This document shows positions 55,122 through 64,000 of a DNA stretch of 64,000 bases, in pieces. Position 1 is the first letter of the stretch. Each line of letters opens with the position of its first letter. The notes beneath the pieces were generated by a model. That model did not search any database and was not told where the DNA came from. It saw nothing but the letters and a program-made list of their open reading frames with translations. The position numbers were made by a program, and so were the translations under genes. Location: contig NZ_WSRZ01000011.1 of assembly GCF_009828585.1 (NCBI RefSeq), positions 1-64,000 of the forward strand, in the 5' to 3' direction. The stretch comes from Shewanella litoralis (lineage in GTDB: Bacteria; Pseudomonadota; Gammaproteobacteria; Enterobacterales; Shewanellaceae).

Positions 55122-55880
55122 CTATAAGCGAATACCGCCGTCAATTTCAAATACGCGGCCGTTTACATAATCATTTTCAATGATAAAACGAACCGTTGAT
55201 GCGATTTCTGCAGGTTGACCTAAACGTCCTACTGGGACCATTTTCTCTAAACGCTCTAATGCCTCTGGCTTCATGGCCGCGGTCATTTCAGTGGCTATCA
55301 CACCCGGCGCTACAGCAGCGCTGCGGATGTTGTAACGCGCTAACTCTTTAGCCCAGCCAACAGACATCGCGGCAACACCGGCTTTAGATGCTGAATAATT
55401 TGATTGACCCATGTTGCCCGATTTAGCCAGACTAGAGATGTTAATGATGACCCCTGCTTGCTTGGTTTCAATCATTGCTGCAGCGGCTTCACGGCCACAT
55501 AAAAAGCTGCCAGTTAAGTTAACATTGATAACCGATTGAAACTGCTGATACGACATACGGTCGGTGACAACGCCATCTTTGGCTTTAACCATTAAGCCGT
55601 CACGTAAAATGCCCGCGTTATTGATAAGCACATTCACCTGGCCAAAGTCTTCAACGATATACTTAAAGCCCGCCACCACATCTTCTTCGTCGGTAATGTC
55701 TAGCGCATAACCTTGTACTTCAGTTGTTGCGCCTAAATCTGCACAAGCTTGCTCAAGCTTGGTTTGGTCAACATCGATAAGCGCCAATTTAGCACCCTGG
55801 GCAGCTAAATCATGGGCCATCGCCAGACCTAAACCACCTGCTCCGCCAGTAATGACGACAACCTTATCTTTTAATTCCAT
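55122..55880 (-). CDS. SDR-family 3-hydroxyacyl-CoA dehydrogenase-like enzyme
   Basis: 252 residues of classical SDR: TGGAGGLGLAMAHDL (~12-26), NNAGILRDG (~87-95), catalytic SSLAKSGNMGQSNYSASKAG (Ser, Tyr and Lys ~148-167). FabG-like, but in this operon a role in oxidising a 3-hydroxyacyl-CoA of branched-chain amino-acid breakdown (e.g. 2-methyl-3-hydroxybutyryl-CoA) is more plausible; this is inferred from context. The ATG at 55880 with AGGA upstream is preferred to a TTG three bases earlier. Last gene of the operon. Confidence 0.85.
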   Translation of the reverse strand: MELKDKVVVITGGAGGLGLAMAHDLAAQGAKLALIDVDQTKLEQACADLGATTEVQGYALDITDEEDVVAGFKYIVEDFGQVNVLINNAGILRDGLMVKAKDGVVTDRMSYQQFQSVINVNLTGSFLCGREAAAAMIETKQAGVIINISSLAKSGNMGQSNYSASKAGVAAMSVGWAKELARYNIRSAAVAPGVIATEMTAAMKPEALERLEKMVPVGRLGQPAEIASTVRFIIENDYVNGRVFEIDGGIRL

Positions 55881-55892
55881 CAACTGAATCCT

Positions 55893-56792
55893 TTATTTTT
55901 TCTTTGCAAACTGTTCAAAAATACTCGAGAAATCGCGGCTACCATTACCCTGACGCGCATGATTAACATACAAACTACGTGCAAGTGAGCCCATCGGTGT
56001 ACTCGAGTTAGAGGCTAATGCCGCCTGTTGCGACAAGCCTAAATCTTTTACCATGAGGTCGACCATAAAGCCGCCTTGATACCCTTTAGACGACGGCACA
56101 TTTTCCATTACATCTGGACATGGATTGTACTTTTCGAGTGTCCAGTTACCGCCGCTGCTGACTTTCATGATATCAGACAACACTTTAGGATCTAAGCCAT
56201 TATCTAAGCCTAATTGGATAGATTCACTGGTACCAATCATCAATACCGACAACAGCATGTTATTACAAATCTTGGCAACTTGTCCTGCCCCTACTGCGCC
56301 CGCATGAAAAATATTACCGCCCATGACGGTTAACACGGTTTGGGCTTGCGTGTAAGCCGCCTCTGAGCCACCACAAATAAAGGTTAAGGTGCCTGCTGCA
56401 GCGCCTGCGGTTCCGCCCGATACTGGCGCGTCCATAAACTCAATCCCCATGTCGGCAGCTTTTGCACCCACAATACGAGCACTGTCGGCATCAATGGTTG
56501 AGCAATCAATTAATAAGGTCTGTTTAGACACCACCTCAAGTAAACCTTTGTTATTGGCATCGCCTAAATATAAACCCAGAACATGTTTGCTTGCAGGCAA
56601 CATGGTAATCACAAAGTCTGCTGATGCCGCTGCGCCGCAAGCGGTTTTAGCACTGAGTGCACCTTGTGAAGTTAACGCTTCGACTGCAAGCGGATTTAAA
56701 TCAAATACTGTCACGGTCATGCCGGCTTTGATTAAATTGGCCGCCATTGGGCCGCCCATATTACCTAAACCAATAAATGCTACTGTTGCCAT
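55893..56792 (-). CDS. mmsB: 3-hydroxyisobutyrate dehydrogenase
   Basis: An NAD-dependent oxidation of 3-hydroxyisobutyrate to methylmalonate semialdehyde in valine degradation. FIGLGNMGGPMAANL (5-19) is the nucleotide loop; DAPVSGGTAGAAAGTL (~120-135) is the substrate-binding signature; GAGQVAKICNNML carries the catalytic Lys (~171). Length is 299. Gaps to its neighbours are ~10 bp, so it is cotranscribed with the hydrolase that makes its substrate. Confidence 0.95.
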   Translation of the reverse strand: MATVAFIGLGNMGGPMAANLIKAGMTVTVFDLNPLAVEALTSQGALSAKTACGAAASADFVITMLPASKHVLGLYLGDANNKGLLEVVSKQTLLIDCSTIDADSARIVGAKAADMGIEFMDAPVSGGTAGAAAGTLTFICGGSEAAYTQAQTVLTVMGGNIFHAGAVGAGQVAKICNNMLLSVLMIGTSESIQLGLDNGLDPKVLSDIMKVSSGGNWTLEKYNPCPDVMENVPSSKGYQGGFMVDLMVKDLGLSQQAALASNSSTPMGSLARSLYVNHARQGNGSRDFSSIFEQFAKKK

Positions 56793-56803
56793 GATAATAA
56801 TCC

Positions 56804-57925
56804 TTATTCAGTAAAGTCAGCTAATGGGTGGTTGTCAGCGTTCCACGGGGATGTGGTCAGTTGGTCAATTCGGCTTTGTTCTACGGCTTCAACATCGCTA
56901 AACAACCATTTAGGTTGGCGGTCTTTATCAATCAATAATGCCCGAACCCCTTCGCAAAAATCACCCATAGAGCAACAATTCACGCTAACACCAAGCTCCC
57001 ACTGGAAACATTGCGCTAAACTGAGTTCAGTACCTAATTGGGCTTGAGCAAAAATTAAATGCCAACTAATTGGGCTACCGGCTAGCGCGGTTTTCTGCGC
57101 TCGTTGTAGCCATTCAAGCTCAGTATTTAAGGTCGATAATTGGTGATGAACATCTAAAATATCGCCCGCCATTAATAAATCGATTTGAGTTTGAAATTGC
57201 TGTAAATGACTGTCTGGCAGCGTTGCTAAATGCGGCTCGGTCATTGTGGTGAGTAAATCACTTAACAACTGATGATTGTGCTCAGAGTCCTGGCTCCAGT
57301 TAAGCTCTGCCATCGCATCGAACAATGGCTCTTGTTGATCACTGGTTAAATAATGATTGCCCAGTTGAACATATAGCGCATCGCTCGCATTCATGTTGTA
57401 GGCGGTTAAGCCTAAAAACAGCCCAGTCTTGCCTGGCATGCGGTTTAAAAAGTAACTGCCACCGACATCAGGGTATAAACCAATGGTGACTTCTGGCATG
57501 GCAATTCGACTGCGCTCAGTGACGATACGATGACTGCCGCCGGCCATTAAACCTAAGCCGCCACCCATGACAATGCCATCACCCCACACTAAAACGGGTT
57601 TGCCAAACTGATGGAGTAAGTAATCGAATTGATACTCTTGGGTAAAGAAACCGCAGGCTTCATCGGTAATGTTGTTGGGGTTGGCAATGGATGCATGGTA
57701 AATGGCACGCACATCACCACCAGCGCAAAATGCTTTTTCGCCCGCGCCTTGTAGCACCACACACGCAATGCTGTCGTCTGTTTGCCAGTGAGTTAATTGA
57801 GTTTGCATCGCGGCAACCATATCAAGGGTTAACGCATTGAGCGCTTTTTCGATGTTAAGCGTCACGATGCCAATTGATTGGCCAGAGAGTGTGCCGAGTG
57901 TTTGAAATATTACATCTTGAGTCAT
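56804..57925 (-). CDS. 3-hydroxyisobutyryl-CoA hydrolase
   Basis: A crotonase-fold thioesterase releasing 3-hydroxyisobutyrate from its CoA ester. The oxyanion-hole segment GGDVRAIY (~68) and GDGIVMGGGLGLMAGGSHRIVTE (~115-137) are followed by MPEVTIGLYPDVGGSYFLNR, carrying the Glu/Asp pair typical of HIBCH rather than plain hydratases. Length 373 also separates it from the ~260-residue hydratases. It shares one base with the end of the upstream enoyl-CoA hydratase gene. Confidence 0.92.
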   Translation of the reverse strand: MTQDVIFQTLGTLSGQSIGIVTLNIEKALNALTLDMVAAMQTQLTHWQTDDSIACVVLQGAGEKAFCAGGDVRAIYHASIANPNNITDEACGFFTQEYQFDYLLHQFGKPVLVWGDGIVMGGGLGLMAGGSHRIVTERSRIAMPEVTIGLYPDVGGSYFLNRMPGKTGLFLGLTAYNMNASDALYVQLGNHYLTSDQQEPLFDAMAELNWSQDSEHNHQLLSDLLTTMTEPHLATLPDSHLQQFQTQIDLLMAGDILDVHHQLSTLNTELEWLQRAQKTALAGSPISWHLIFAQAQLGTELSLAQCFQWELGVSVNCCSMGDFCEGVRALLIDKDRQPKWLFSDVEAVEQSRIDQLTTSPWNADNHPLADFTE

Positions 57926-58710
57926 TAGCAGTTCTTCCAGATTGCGGCGCGTTTTTGTAAAAAGGCGTTCACACCTTCAGCTTGATCTTCAGTATCAAAT
58001 AGCCCGACAAACAATTCGCGCTCAAGCGGTAAGGCTTGAGTGCGCGGCATTGTTCGCCCAGCCTGAATTAAGGTTTTGCACACACTCACACTACTCGGTG
58101 ACTGTTTAGCCACTTTGGCTGCTAAGGCAACGGCAGCATCTAGTGCCTGGCCTTTTTCGACCACTTCTTCAACTAGGCCAATTTTTTCTGCTTTAGCAGC
58201 ATCAATACGTTCGCCACATAAAATCATGCGTTTTGCCCAGCCTTCGCCCACTAATGCGGTGAGGTTTTGGGTGCCACCCGCACAAGGCAGTAAACCGACC
58301 GTGGCTTCAGGCAGCGCCATTTGCGCCTGTTCTTCAGCAATGCGTATATCACAGGCTAATGCAACTTCTAAACCGCCGCCCATGGTGTACCCGTTAATCG
58401 CGGCAATCGACACGCCACGAAAGGCGCTTAGGGTTTCAAAAGCTTCACCAAAATGCTTTGCCATACTTGCAGCGGTGCCTTTATCGCCATCGGCAAATAA
58501 ATTTAAATCAGCACCTGCTGAGAAAAACTTTTCACCTTGACCGGTGATCACTAAGGCATAAATATCGTTGTTTTGATTTAGCTTAATAATGGTTTGCTTC
58601 AATAACTGTAAGCTGTCTGCGGTCCAGGTATTGGCTGGCGGATTGTTGAGAGTCAAAATGGCCGTATGACCAATAATATGTTCAATAATCGCAGTGTGTG
58701 CTGTCATCAT
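57925..58710 (-). CDS. Enoyl-CoA hydratase
   Basis: A crotonase hydrating methacrylyl-CoA or similar enoyl-CoAs. Oxyanion residues lie in FSAGADLNLF (~63-72) and INGYTMGGGLEVALACDIR (~103-121); the catalytic Glu is in ALPEATVGLLP (~132-142), and the usual second Glu position reads CAGGTQNL. Length 261. ATGATG start, either usable. Position between acyl-CoA dehydrogenase and HIBCH fits the second step of isobutyryl-CoA breakdown. Confidence 0.92.
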   Translation of the reverse strand: MMTAHTAIIEHIIGHTAILTLNNPPANTWTADSLQLLKQTIIKLNQNNDIYALVITGQGEKFFSAGADLNLFADGDKGTAASMAKHFGEAFETLSAFRGVSIAAINGYTMGGGLEVALACDIRIAEEQAQMALPEATVGLLPCAGGTQNLTALVGEGWAKRMILCGERIDAAKAEKIGLVEEVVEKGQALDAAVALAAKVAKQSPSSVSVCKTLIQAGRTMPRTQALPLERELFVGLFDTEDQAEGVNAFLQKRAAIWKNC

Positions 58711-58775
58711 GCTATGTCCTTATGTTCACCTAAGCGCAGGTGATAAAATCTTGGTATTGTGAGGTGTTCAATCCA

Positions 58776-59933
58776 TTACAAAATCGGATGAGCATTCTCA
58801 TCTAACAAGCGACGAGCAATAATCAGGCGCATAATTTCGTTAGTGCCTTCTAAAATCTGATGCACGCGCACATCACGGAAATGACGCTCAAGCGGATATT
58901 CGCGGATATAACCGTAACCGCCATGAATTTGCAGCGCGCTGTCACACACCTGGAAACCTACATCAGTCGCAAAGCGTTTGGCCATGGCGCAATAGGCGCT
59001 GGCTTCTGGGTCTTGGGTGTCAAGTTTAAATGCCGCTAATCGCACCATTTGACGGGCAGCAACTAACTCTGTTGCCATGTCGGCTAATTTAAATTGCAGT
59101 GCCTGGAATGCCGCTAACGGTTTGCCAAATTGCTTACGCTCATTCATGTATTGTGTCGCGCGCGTTAATGCCGCCTGCGCAGTACCAATAGAGCACGTGG
59201 CAATGTTAATGCGCCCGCCGTCGAGCCCTTTCATGGCAAAGGTAAAACCCTGGCCTTCATCGCCAAGTAAGTTAGCGACAGGCACGCGTACGTTTTCAAA
59301 ACTAATGAGTCTTGTAGGTTGAGCATTCCAACCCATTTTATCTTCCGCTTTACCATAAGTAACACCAGCAGCATCAGCCGGTACCGCGATAGCAGAAATG
59401 CCTTTTGGGCCCGCTTCACCGGTACGGCACATCACCACTAATAATTCGGTTTCACCGGCACCAGAGATAAACATTTTTGAGCCAGTAATAAGGTAATCAT
59501 CACCATCACGCACGGCTTTAGTTTGCAATGATGCCGCGTCGCTGCCAGCACCTGGTTCAGTTAAGCAATAAGAGGCTAACAGTTGTCCTGTGGTTAAGCC
59601 TTCTGACCATTGTTGACGTAAGGTTTCTGTACCCCAGGTGGTCACCATCCAGGTCGCCATATTATGAATGGTTAACATGGCTGTTGTAGCGGTACAGCCG
59701 TGGGCTAATTCTTCAAAAATAATTGATGCATCTAAACGAGATAAGCCCATGCCGCCTTCTGACTCAGGCGAATACAATGAACAAAAACCCAGTTCGCCGG
59801 CTTTTTGAATCACGTCTTTAGGAAAATGATGTTCTTCGTCCCATTTAGCGGCAAATGGAGCGAGTTCATCTGCGGCAAATTGGCGGGCTAAATCAGCAAA
59901 TTGGCGCTGATCTTCGTTTAAATTAAAATCCAT
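58776..59933 (-). CDS. Acyl-CoA dehydrogenase (probably isobutyryl-CoA dehydrogenase)
   Basis: An FAD enzyme of 385 residues. CLTEPGAGSDAASL (~122-135) and FISGAGETELLVV are FAD-binding segments; QIHGGYGYIREYPLERHFRDVRV (~335-357) and QILEGTNEIMRLIIARRL follow. The catalytic base is expected at the Glu in EGTNE (~362). The operon context (MmsA, MmsB, HIBCH) points to isobutyryl-CoA or a broad short branched-chain substrate rather than straight-chain acyl-CoA. Electrons would go to ETF, whose genes are not here. Confidence 0.9.
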   Translation of the reverse strand: MDFNLNEDQRQFADLARQFAADELAPFAAKWDEEHHFPKDVIQKAGELGFCSLYSPESEGGMGLSRLDASIIFEELAHGCTATTAMLTIHNMATWMVTTWGTETLRQQWSEGLTTGQLLASYCLTEPGAGSDAASLQTKAVRDGDDYLITGSKMFISGAGETELLVVMCRTGEAGPKGISAIAVPADAAGVTYGKAEDKMGWNAQPTRLISFENVRVPVANLLGDEGQGFTFAMKGLDGGRINIATCSIGTAQAALTRATQYMNERKQFGKPLAAFQALQFKLADMATELVAARQMVRLAAFKLDTQDPEASAYCAMAKRFATDVGFQVCDSALQIHGGYGYIREYPLERHFRDVRVHQILEGTNEIMRLIIARRLLDENAHPIL

Positions 59934-60067
59934 GCTGGACTCCTAATATTGTCTTAGATGACTCTTGGGTCATTTAGTCACTTGCTCACAGCAACTTATG
60001 TTGCTTAGCCATTGAGTACAAAAAGCAATGGTGTGAGTCAAGATTGTCTTGTTGTACTTCGATTAGA

Positions 60068-60100
60068 TTGTCGCGATATATCGATGATGTATCGCGACAA
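60068..60100. other. Strong hairpin between mmsA and the acyl-CoA dehydrogenase gene
   Basis: TTGTCGCGATA, 11-base loop, TATCGCGACAA: a perfect 11-bp stem without a T-tract, 22 bp after the mmsA stop in a 189-bp gap. It may stabilise the upstream mRNA part or mark an RNA processing point. Confidence 0.6.
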
Positions 60101-60122
60101 ATGGTGACTCATCACAGCACAC

Positions 60123-61616
60123 TTATTTTAAGTTAATGCTCATGTTAGGACCGCTAACGGCTTCTGAGTCAAACCAACGAGTAGTGATGGTTTTGGTTTC
60201 AGTGCAAAAACGCACAGCTTGCTTACCATAGGCGTGTTGGTCACCATAGAAACTGCCTTTCCAACCGGTAAATGAGAAGAACGGTAATGGCACAGGAATA
60301 GGCACGTTAATGCCCACTTGTCCCACTTCAATTTCATGCTGGTATTTACGCGCTGCGCCGCCTGATGCGGTAAAGATTGACGTGCCGTTGCCGTATGGGC
60401 TGTTGTTCACAAGCTCGATGGCATCGTCTAATGTTTCTGCTTCCATACAGCACAATACTGGGCCAAAAATCTCTTCTTTGTAGATGCTCATGTCAGTGGT
60501 GACATTGGAAAACATAGTTGGACCCACCCAGTTACCAGACTCATAACCTTCAAGGGTAAAGTCGCTACCATCGAGTAAGCAATCGGCACCTTCTGCTTTG
60601 CCCTGGGCGATGAGTTTTAACACGCGCTCTTTGGCTGCAGGGCTGATGACGGGGCCATAAGCGGCGTCTTTATCGTCCCACAAACCTGGACGCACTTTGG
60701 CTAACGCCTCTTTTAACTCAGGGATCCACTCTTTGGCTTTACCGACAAATACTGCCACTGAAATGGCCATACAGCGTTGACCTGCAGCGCCAACTGAAGC
60801 GCCGACCATGTTGTTGATCACTTGCTGCTTGTTAGCATCTGGCATGATCACGCAGTGGTTTTTAGCACCCGCAAAAGCTTGCACACGTTTTAGATTGTCA
60901 GTACCTGTTTTGTAAATGTATTGGCCTACACCCACTGAACCGACAAACGAAATCGCTTTAATGGCTGGGTTTGTTAACAAAATATCAACGGCGGTTTTGT
61001 CGCCATGGATAAGCTGTAACACACCTTTTGGTGCGCCTGCTTCAACAAATAATTCGACTAAACGCTGTGGCGTCATTGGGTCTTGTTCAGACGGTTTTAA
61101 AATAAAGGTGTTACCGCAGGCAATCGATAGCGGGAACATCCATAATGGGATCATGGCTGGGAAGTTAAACGGGGTAATACCCGCACACACGCCAAGCGGT
61201 TGCGTGTAGCTATAGGTGTCAATATTACGCGCGACGTTTTCAACAGTTTCGCCCATCATTAACGACGCCACGTTACAGGCATGCTCGGCCACTTCAATAC
61301 CGCGCCATACATCACCTTTTGCATCTTCAAAGGTTTTACCGGTTTCTTGCGCCAAAATGGTCGCTAACTCGTCGTGATGTTCTTTTAATAAATGCTGGTA
61401 ACGCAACATAACGCGCGCACGCTCTGATACTGGCACTTCTTTCCAGGTCTTAAACGCTTCTTTGGCGCTGTGAATAGCCAATTCGACTTCTGCTGTTGTC
61501 GCGCAATTAATTTTTGCGATAACGCTATTGTTAGCTGGGTTGGTCACATCGATATTACGATCGCCGCTGCCATGAGTGAATTCGCCATCAATGTAATGCT
61601 TAACTTGTGTGATCAT
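60123..61616 (-). CDS. mmsA: Methylmalonate-semialdehyde dehydrogenase (CoA-acylating)
   Basis: Converts methylmalonate semialdehyde to propionyl-CoA with NAD and CoA, the end step of valine degradation. An ALDH fold: [13 protein letters not shown] (~148-160), [12 protein letters not shown] (~224-235), [12 protein letters not shown] and the catalytic Cys in [17 protein letters not shown] (~285). [25 protein letters not shown] near the C-terminus is MmsA-typical. The frame extends to 61661, but GAGGAA stands before the ATG at 61616 (497 residues). Confidence 0.96.
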   Translation of the reverse strand: MITQVKHYIDGEFTHGSGDRNIDVTNPANNSVIAKINCATTAEVELAIHSAKEAFKTWKEVPVSERARVMLRYQHLLKEHHDELATILAQETGKTFEDAKGDVWRGIEVAEHACNVASLMMGETVENVARNIDTYSYTQPLGVCAGITPFNFPAMIPLWMFPLSIACGNTFILKPSEQDPMTPQRLVELFVEAGAPKGVLQLIHGDKTAVDILLTNPAIKAISFVGSVGVGQYIYKTGTDNLKRVQAFAGAKNHCVIMPDANKQQVINNMVGASVGAAGQRCMAISVAVFVGKAKEWIPELKEALAKVRPGLWDDKDAAYGPVISPAAKERVLKLIAQGKAEGADCLLDGSDFTLEGYESGNWVGPTMFSNVTTDMSIYKEEIFGPVLCCMEAETLDDAIELVNNSPYGNGTSIFTASGGAARKYQHEIEVGQVGINVPIPVPLPFFSFTGWKGSFYGDQHAYGKQAVRFCTETKTITTRWFDSEAVSGPNMSINLK

Positions 61617-61820
61617 GTTGCTTTCCTCGATCCTTGAACATCTTGAGTGAGTCAGGCTCACTGCTATTGAGTGACTGCACAGGTGATGCGATTATTTTGG
61701 TTGTCAGTCTCACATGTTATGTGGCTGCATTTGCCTCTACCTGTACAGTGGTCTTGTTGAACTTAATCTTTTTAAACTTAGTCTTATATAGTCTTGCCTA
61801 ACTTAATCTTGTCTAGCTGT

Positions 61821-63011
61821 TTAAACCTCAATCGCCATGGCTGTGGCTTCGCCGCCGCCAATACAAAGCGAGGCAACACCACGTTTAAGCCCTTGAGCTT
61901 TTAAGGCATAAATCAAGGTGACCAACAAACGTGTGCCCGAACAACCAATTGGATGACCTAAAGCACATGCACCGCCGTTAATGTTGACTTTGTTGGCGTC
62001 TAACCCTAACTCAGATATTGCTAGCATGGTCACCATGGCAAATGCTTCGTTAATTTCATAAAGGTCGACGTCATCTTTGCTCCACTGCACTTTGTCGAAC
62101 AGTTTTTGCATTGCGCCTACAGGGGCCGTTGTGAACAATGATGGTTCTTGCGAATGGGTGGTGTGGCCTTTAATGGTCGCCATAACGGTTAAGCCTAATT
62201 CATTTGCTTTAGCGCGAGTCATTAACATTAATGCTGCGGCGCCGTCTGAAATTGAACTTGAGTTAGCTGCGGTAATGGTGCCGTCTTTAGTAAAGGCTGG
62301 ACGCAGAGTTGGAATTTTTTCAGGGCGGGCATTACCTGGTTGCTCATCGGTGTCGACAGTGACATCACCACGACGAGTACTCATGGTGACAGGCACCACT
62401 TCATCTTTAAAAGCACCAGAGTTAATTGCGGCGTTCGCTTTTTCGAGTGAGCTTAGTGCAAAGGCATCCATTTGCTCACGCGTTAAACCAAAGTCATCGG
62501 CAGTTTTTTGGGCAAAAGTGCCCATTGCACCGCCGGTATAAGCATCTTCAAGACCATCTAAAAACATATGGTCCATGACTTTGCCATGACCCATACGCAT
62601 GCCACCACGGGCTTTGTCGAGTAAGTATGGTGCCTGGCTCATGCTTTCCATGCCGCCCGCAACAACCACCTGGCTGCTGCCAGCTTTAATTAAATCGTGC
62701 GCTAACATCACGGTTTTCATACCTGAGCCACACACTTTATTGACCGTGGTTGCGCCAACGCTTAATGGCAAGCCGGCACCTAATGTTGCCTGTCGAGCAG
62801 GTGCTTGACCAAGGCCGGCTGGCAACACACAGCCCATTAGCACTTCATCTACGCTGTCGCCGCTTATGCCAGTTTGTGCCAAAAGGCCTTTAATCGCTGT
62901 TGCAGCTAATACTGGAGATGCTACCTCAGACAATGCACCTTGAAATCCACCCATTGGTGTACGTTTCGCGGCAACAATAACGATATCTTGACCTGTTTGC
63001 TCTGTACTCAT
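61821..63011 (-). CDS. Acetyl-CoA C-acyltransferase (thiolase)
   Basis: A degradative thiolase, cleaving acetoacetyl-CoA or 2-methylacetoacetyl-CoA. Nucleophilic Cys94 in NKVCGSGMKTV, GGMESMSQAPYLL (~125-137), GGACALGHPIGCSGTRL (His, ~350) and the second Cys in SLCIGGGEATAMA are all present. The ATG at 63011 with GGAG six bases upstream is used (396 residues). It is the first gene of the operon; ~200 bp separates it from mmsA. Confidence 0.95.
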   Translation of the reverse strand: MSTEQTGQDIVIVAAKRTPMGGFQGALSEVASPVLAATAIKGLLAQTGISGDSVDEVLMGCVLPAGLGQAPARQATLGAGLPLSVGATTVNKVCGSGMKTVMLAHDLIKAGSSQVVVAGGMESMSQAPYLLDKARGGMRMGHGKVMDHMFLDGLEDAYTGGAMGTFAQKTADDFGLTREQMDAFALSSLEKANAAINSGAFKDEVVPVTMSTRRGDVTVDTDEQPGNARPEKIPTLRPAFTKDGTITAANSSSISDGAAALMLMTRAKANELGLTVMATIKGHTTHSQEPSLFTTAPVGAMQKLFDKVQWSKDDVDLYEINEAFAMVTMLAISELGLDANKVNINGGACALGHPIGCSGTRLLVTLIYALKAQGLKRGVASLCIGGGEATAMAIEV

Positions 63012-63063
63012 AACCACTCCAATTTTTATGCGCATAAAAAAATATCAAAACCATATCACACCA

Positions 63064-63088
63064 CTTTGACGTTGACGCTAACGTAAAG
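63064..63088. promoter_or_regulatory. Imperfect 25-bp palindrome upstream of the operon (possible LiuR operator)
   Basis: The half sites CTTTGACGTTGACG (from 63064) and CTTTACGTTAGCG (read from 63088 on the other strand) mirror each other, 53-77 bp before the thiolase start. MerR-type LiuR regulators of branched-chain catabolism use TTTACGT-type palindromes, so this is a plausible operator. The factor assignment is inferred. Confidence 0.5.
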
Positions 63089-63286
63089 CAAGTAAAAAAT
63101 GGTCGAAAATGTGATGTTAATCCGATGCGGTTGTCATTGCAGATTTACACTTGATAGGAAACGAGATTAAATGATGGATAACACTCTGTTTATATTGATA
63201 TAAAATACAGACCACCTTGAACGCGCTAGTGAATATAGCCAAGGTTAAACTTTAGTCTACTGGGGGTTGATAACGAGAGTAAAAGC
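63089..63286. other. Gap between metA and the thiolase operon
   Basis: About 200 bases without a gene, AT-rich. It should hold the promoter of the thiolase operon on the minus strand, but no -35/-10 pair stands out clearly enough to call. Confidence 0.5.
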
Positions 63287-63323
63287 AAAAAAGCCGCGAT
63301 ACCTTGGGGTATGACGGCTTTTT
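63287..63323 (-). terminator. Terminator of metA
   Basis: AAAAAAGCCG-CGATACC-TTGG-GGTATGA-CGGCTTTTT: stem with AAGCCG/CGGCTT and GATACC/GGTAT, T runs in both directions, ~20 bp after the metA stop. Confidence 0.92.
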
Positions 63324-63341
63324 AGGTCAGTTAGTGACTGA

Positions 63342-64000
63342 TTATGGTTTTTTGTTTTCCCATGGCGTTTTTGCGCTCATGTCGTTTAAATCATACGGCG
63401 TTAACTGGTAAACATAATAGTTAAGCCAATTGCTCACCAATAAGCTGCCGTGACTATGCCAGCGGGCAATAACGTCTTGGCTTGGGTCGTCGTTACGATA
63501 ATAATTTTGCGGAATGTCTGGGTTTAATCCTTGGCCAACATCGCGAGTATATTCATCATTTAGGGTGCCTTTTTGATACTCAGGATGCCCCATAACAAAC
63601 AAATTACGATTGTCGCGGCTGATCGCAATATAGGCACCAGCTTCATCAGACTCCGCCAGCACTTCAACCTCTGGGTGCTGACGTAACTCTTCAACATTCA
63701 TCTCAGCAAAGCGTGAGTGCGGCGCATAAAACTCATCGTCAAAACCACGCAGTAGCGGGTGTGGGTCGCTGGTGCGGCTGTGATTAAATACGCCAGAGCG
63801 TTTGTTTTGCAGTAGCTGACGCTTTAAGCCATACAAATGATATAAACCAGCATGGGCCGCCCAACATAAGAACAATACTGAGGTGACATGATTTTGCGAC
63901 CAGTCGATAATTTCGCGGATATGATCCCAGTACACCACATCTTTAAAATCAATTTGTCCAAGTGGAGCGCCAGTGATGATTAAGCCGTCATAATTGTTAT
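63342..64000 (-). CDS. metA: Homoserine O-succinyltransferase MetA (3' part, cut by window end)
   Basis: It acylates homoserine at the start of methionine synthesis. The frame is open to the right edge, so the N-terminal part (roughly 90-100 residues) lies outside. Visible: [21 protein letters not shown], the catalytic Cys in [17 protein letters not shown], and the His/Glu pair in VMGHPEYQ, followed by [15 protein letters not shown] at the C-terminus. The AGLYHLYG wording favours the succinyl/acetyltransferase MetA family; the acyl donor cannot be told by eye. It is next to the thiolase operon but separated by its own terminator. Confidence 0.95.
   Translation of the reverse strand, partial: NNYDGLIITGAPLGQIDFKDVVYWDHIREIIDWSQNHVTSVLFLCWAAHAGLYHLYGLKRQLLQNKRSGVFNHSRTSDPHPLLRGFDDEFYAPHSRFAEMNVEELRQHPEVEVLAESDEAGAYIAISRDNRNLFVMGHPEYQKGTLNDEYTRDVGQGLNPDIPQNYYRNDDPSQDVIARWHSHGSLLVSNWLNYYVYQLTPYDLNDMSAKTPWENKKP

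Overview
The window looks like a chromosomal segment of a marine gammaproteobacterium of the order Alteromonadales, close to Shewanella. The evidence is gene content and order: an oleABCD hydrocarbon cluster, a LapG/LapD pair, unusually long pstC and pstA, and a valine/branched-chain acyl-CoA block (thiolase, mmsA, acyl-CoA dehydrogenase, two crotonases, mmsB, SDR) next to metA, an order I know from Shewanella. No tRNA, rRNA, CRISPR array or phage was seen.

Layout. (1) 343-14814, minus strand: a 13-gene exopolysaccharide operon. Its last nine genes resemble the E. coli colanic acid (wca) cluster: wzy, wzx, pyruvyl transferase, GT4, wcaF-like, GT2, wcaI-like, gmd, fcl, gmm, manC, manB, wcaJ-like. 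The sugar-nucleotide part supplies GDP-L-fucose. The 8.6-14.8 kb half is very AT-rich, as is usual for strain-specific polysaccharide genes. Its leader (14.8-15.9 kb) holds a decayed wecB start, an ops/JUMPstart element for RfaH and a triple 12-bp direct repeat. (2) 16983-20241, plus strand: lapG, lapD and a small secreted Ala/Gly-rich protein, translationally coupled and closed by a strong terminator. This is a c-di-GMP controlled switch for adhesin release; no LapA-type adhesin is in the window. (3) 20.3-23.2 kb: a dense array of short palindromic repeats, with a GIY-YIG nuclease gene lodged inside one repeat spacer. (4) 23.2-31.2 kb: methionine gamma-lyase, oleD, oleC, oleB, oleA (long-chain olefin synthesis), a methyltransferase and a DUF1289 protein. 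(5) 31.2-32.4 kb: a second repeat array bordered by a YajD-type HNH protein. (6) 32.5-42.8 kb: BCCT transporter, DUF502 protein, MOT1-type transporter and the pstC-pstA-pstB-phoU operon with a clear Pho box. (7) 42.8-45.7 kb, plus strand: GcvR-like ACT protein, DUF2797, LysE-type exporter, DUF1415. (8) 45.7-47.4 kb: a third repeat array with a ~300-bp higher-order period. (9) 47.4-55.0 kb: chemoreceptor, alpha/beta hydrolase, ABC-F protein YbiT, M14-like peptidase, EamA transporter and small proteins. (10) 55.1-63.0 kb: the branched-chain acyl-CoA degradation operon. (11) 63.3-64.0 kb: 3' part of metA, cut by the window end.

The most unusual material is the repeat system: at least four palindromic motif families (a CCTGGAT-core stem-loop in two main stem variants, a 45-bp element, a GTTTG/CAAAC hairpin, CTAGG-type heptamers) are interleaved in arrays in all intergenic 'dumping grounds'. 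Two small nuclease genes (GIY-YIG and HNH) sit in or beside these arrays, and no RAYT transposase is visible. All functional statements rest on motif recognition by eye; no database search was run.
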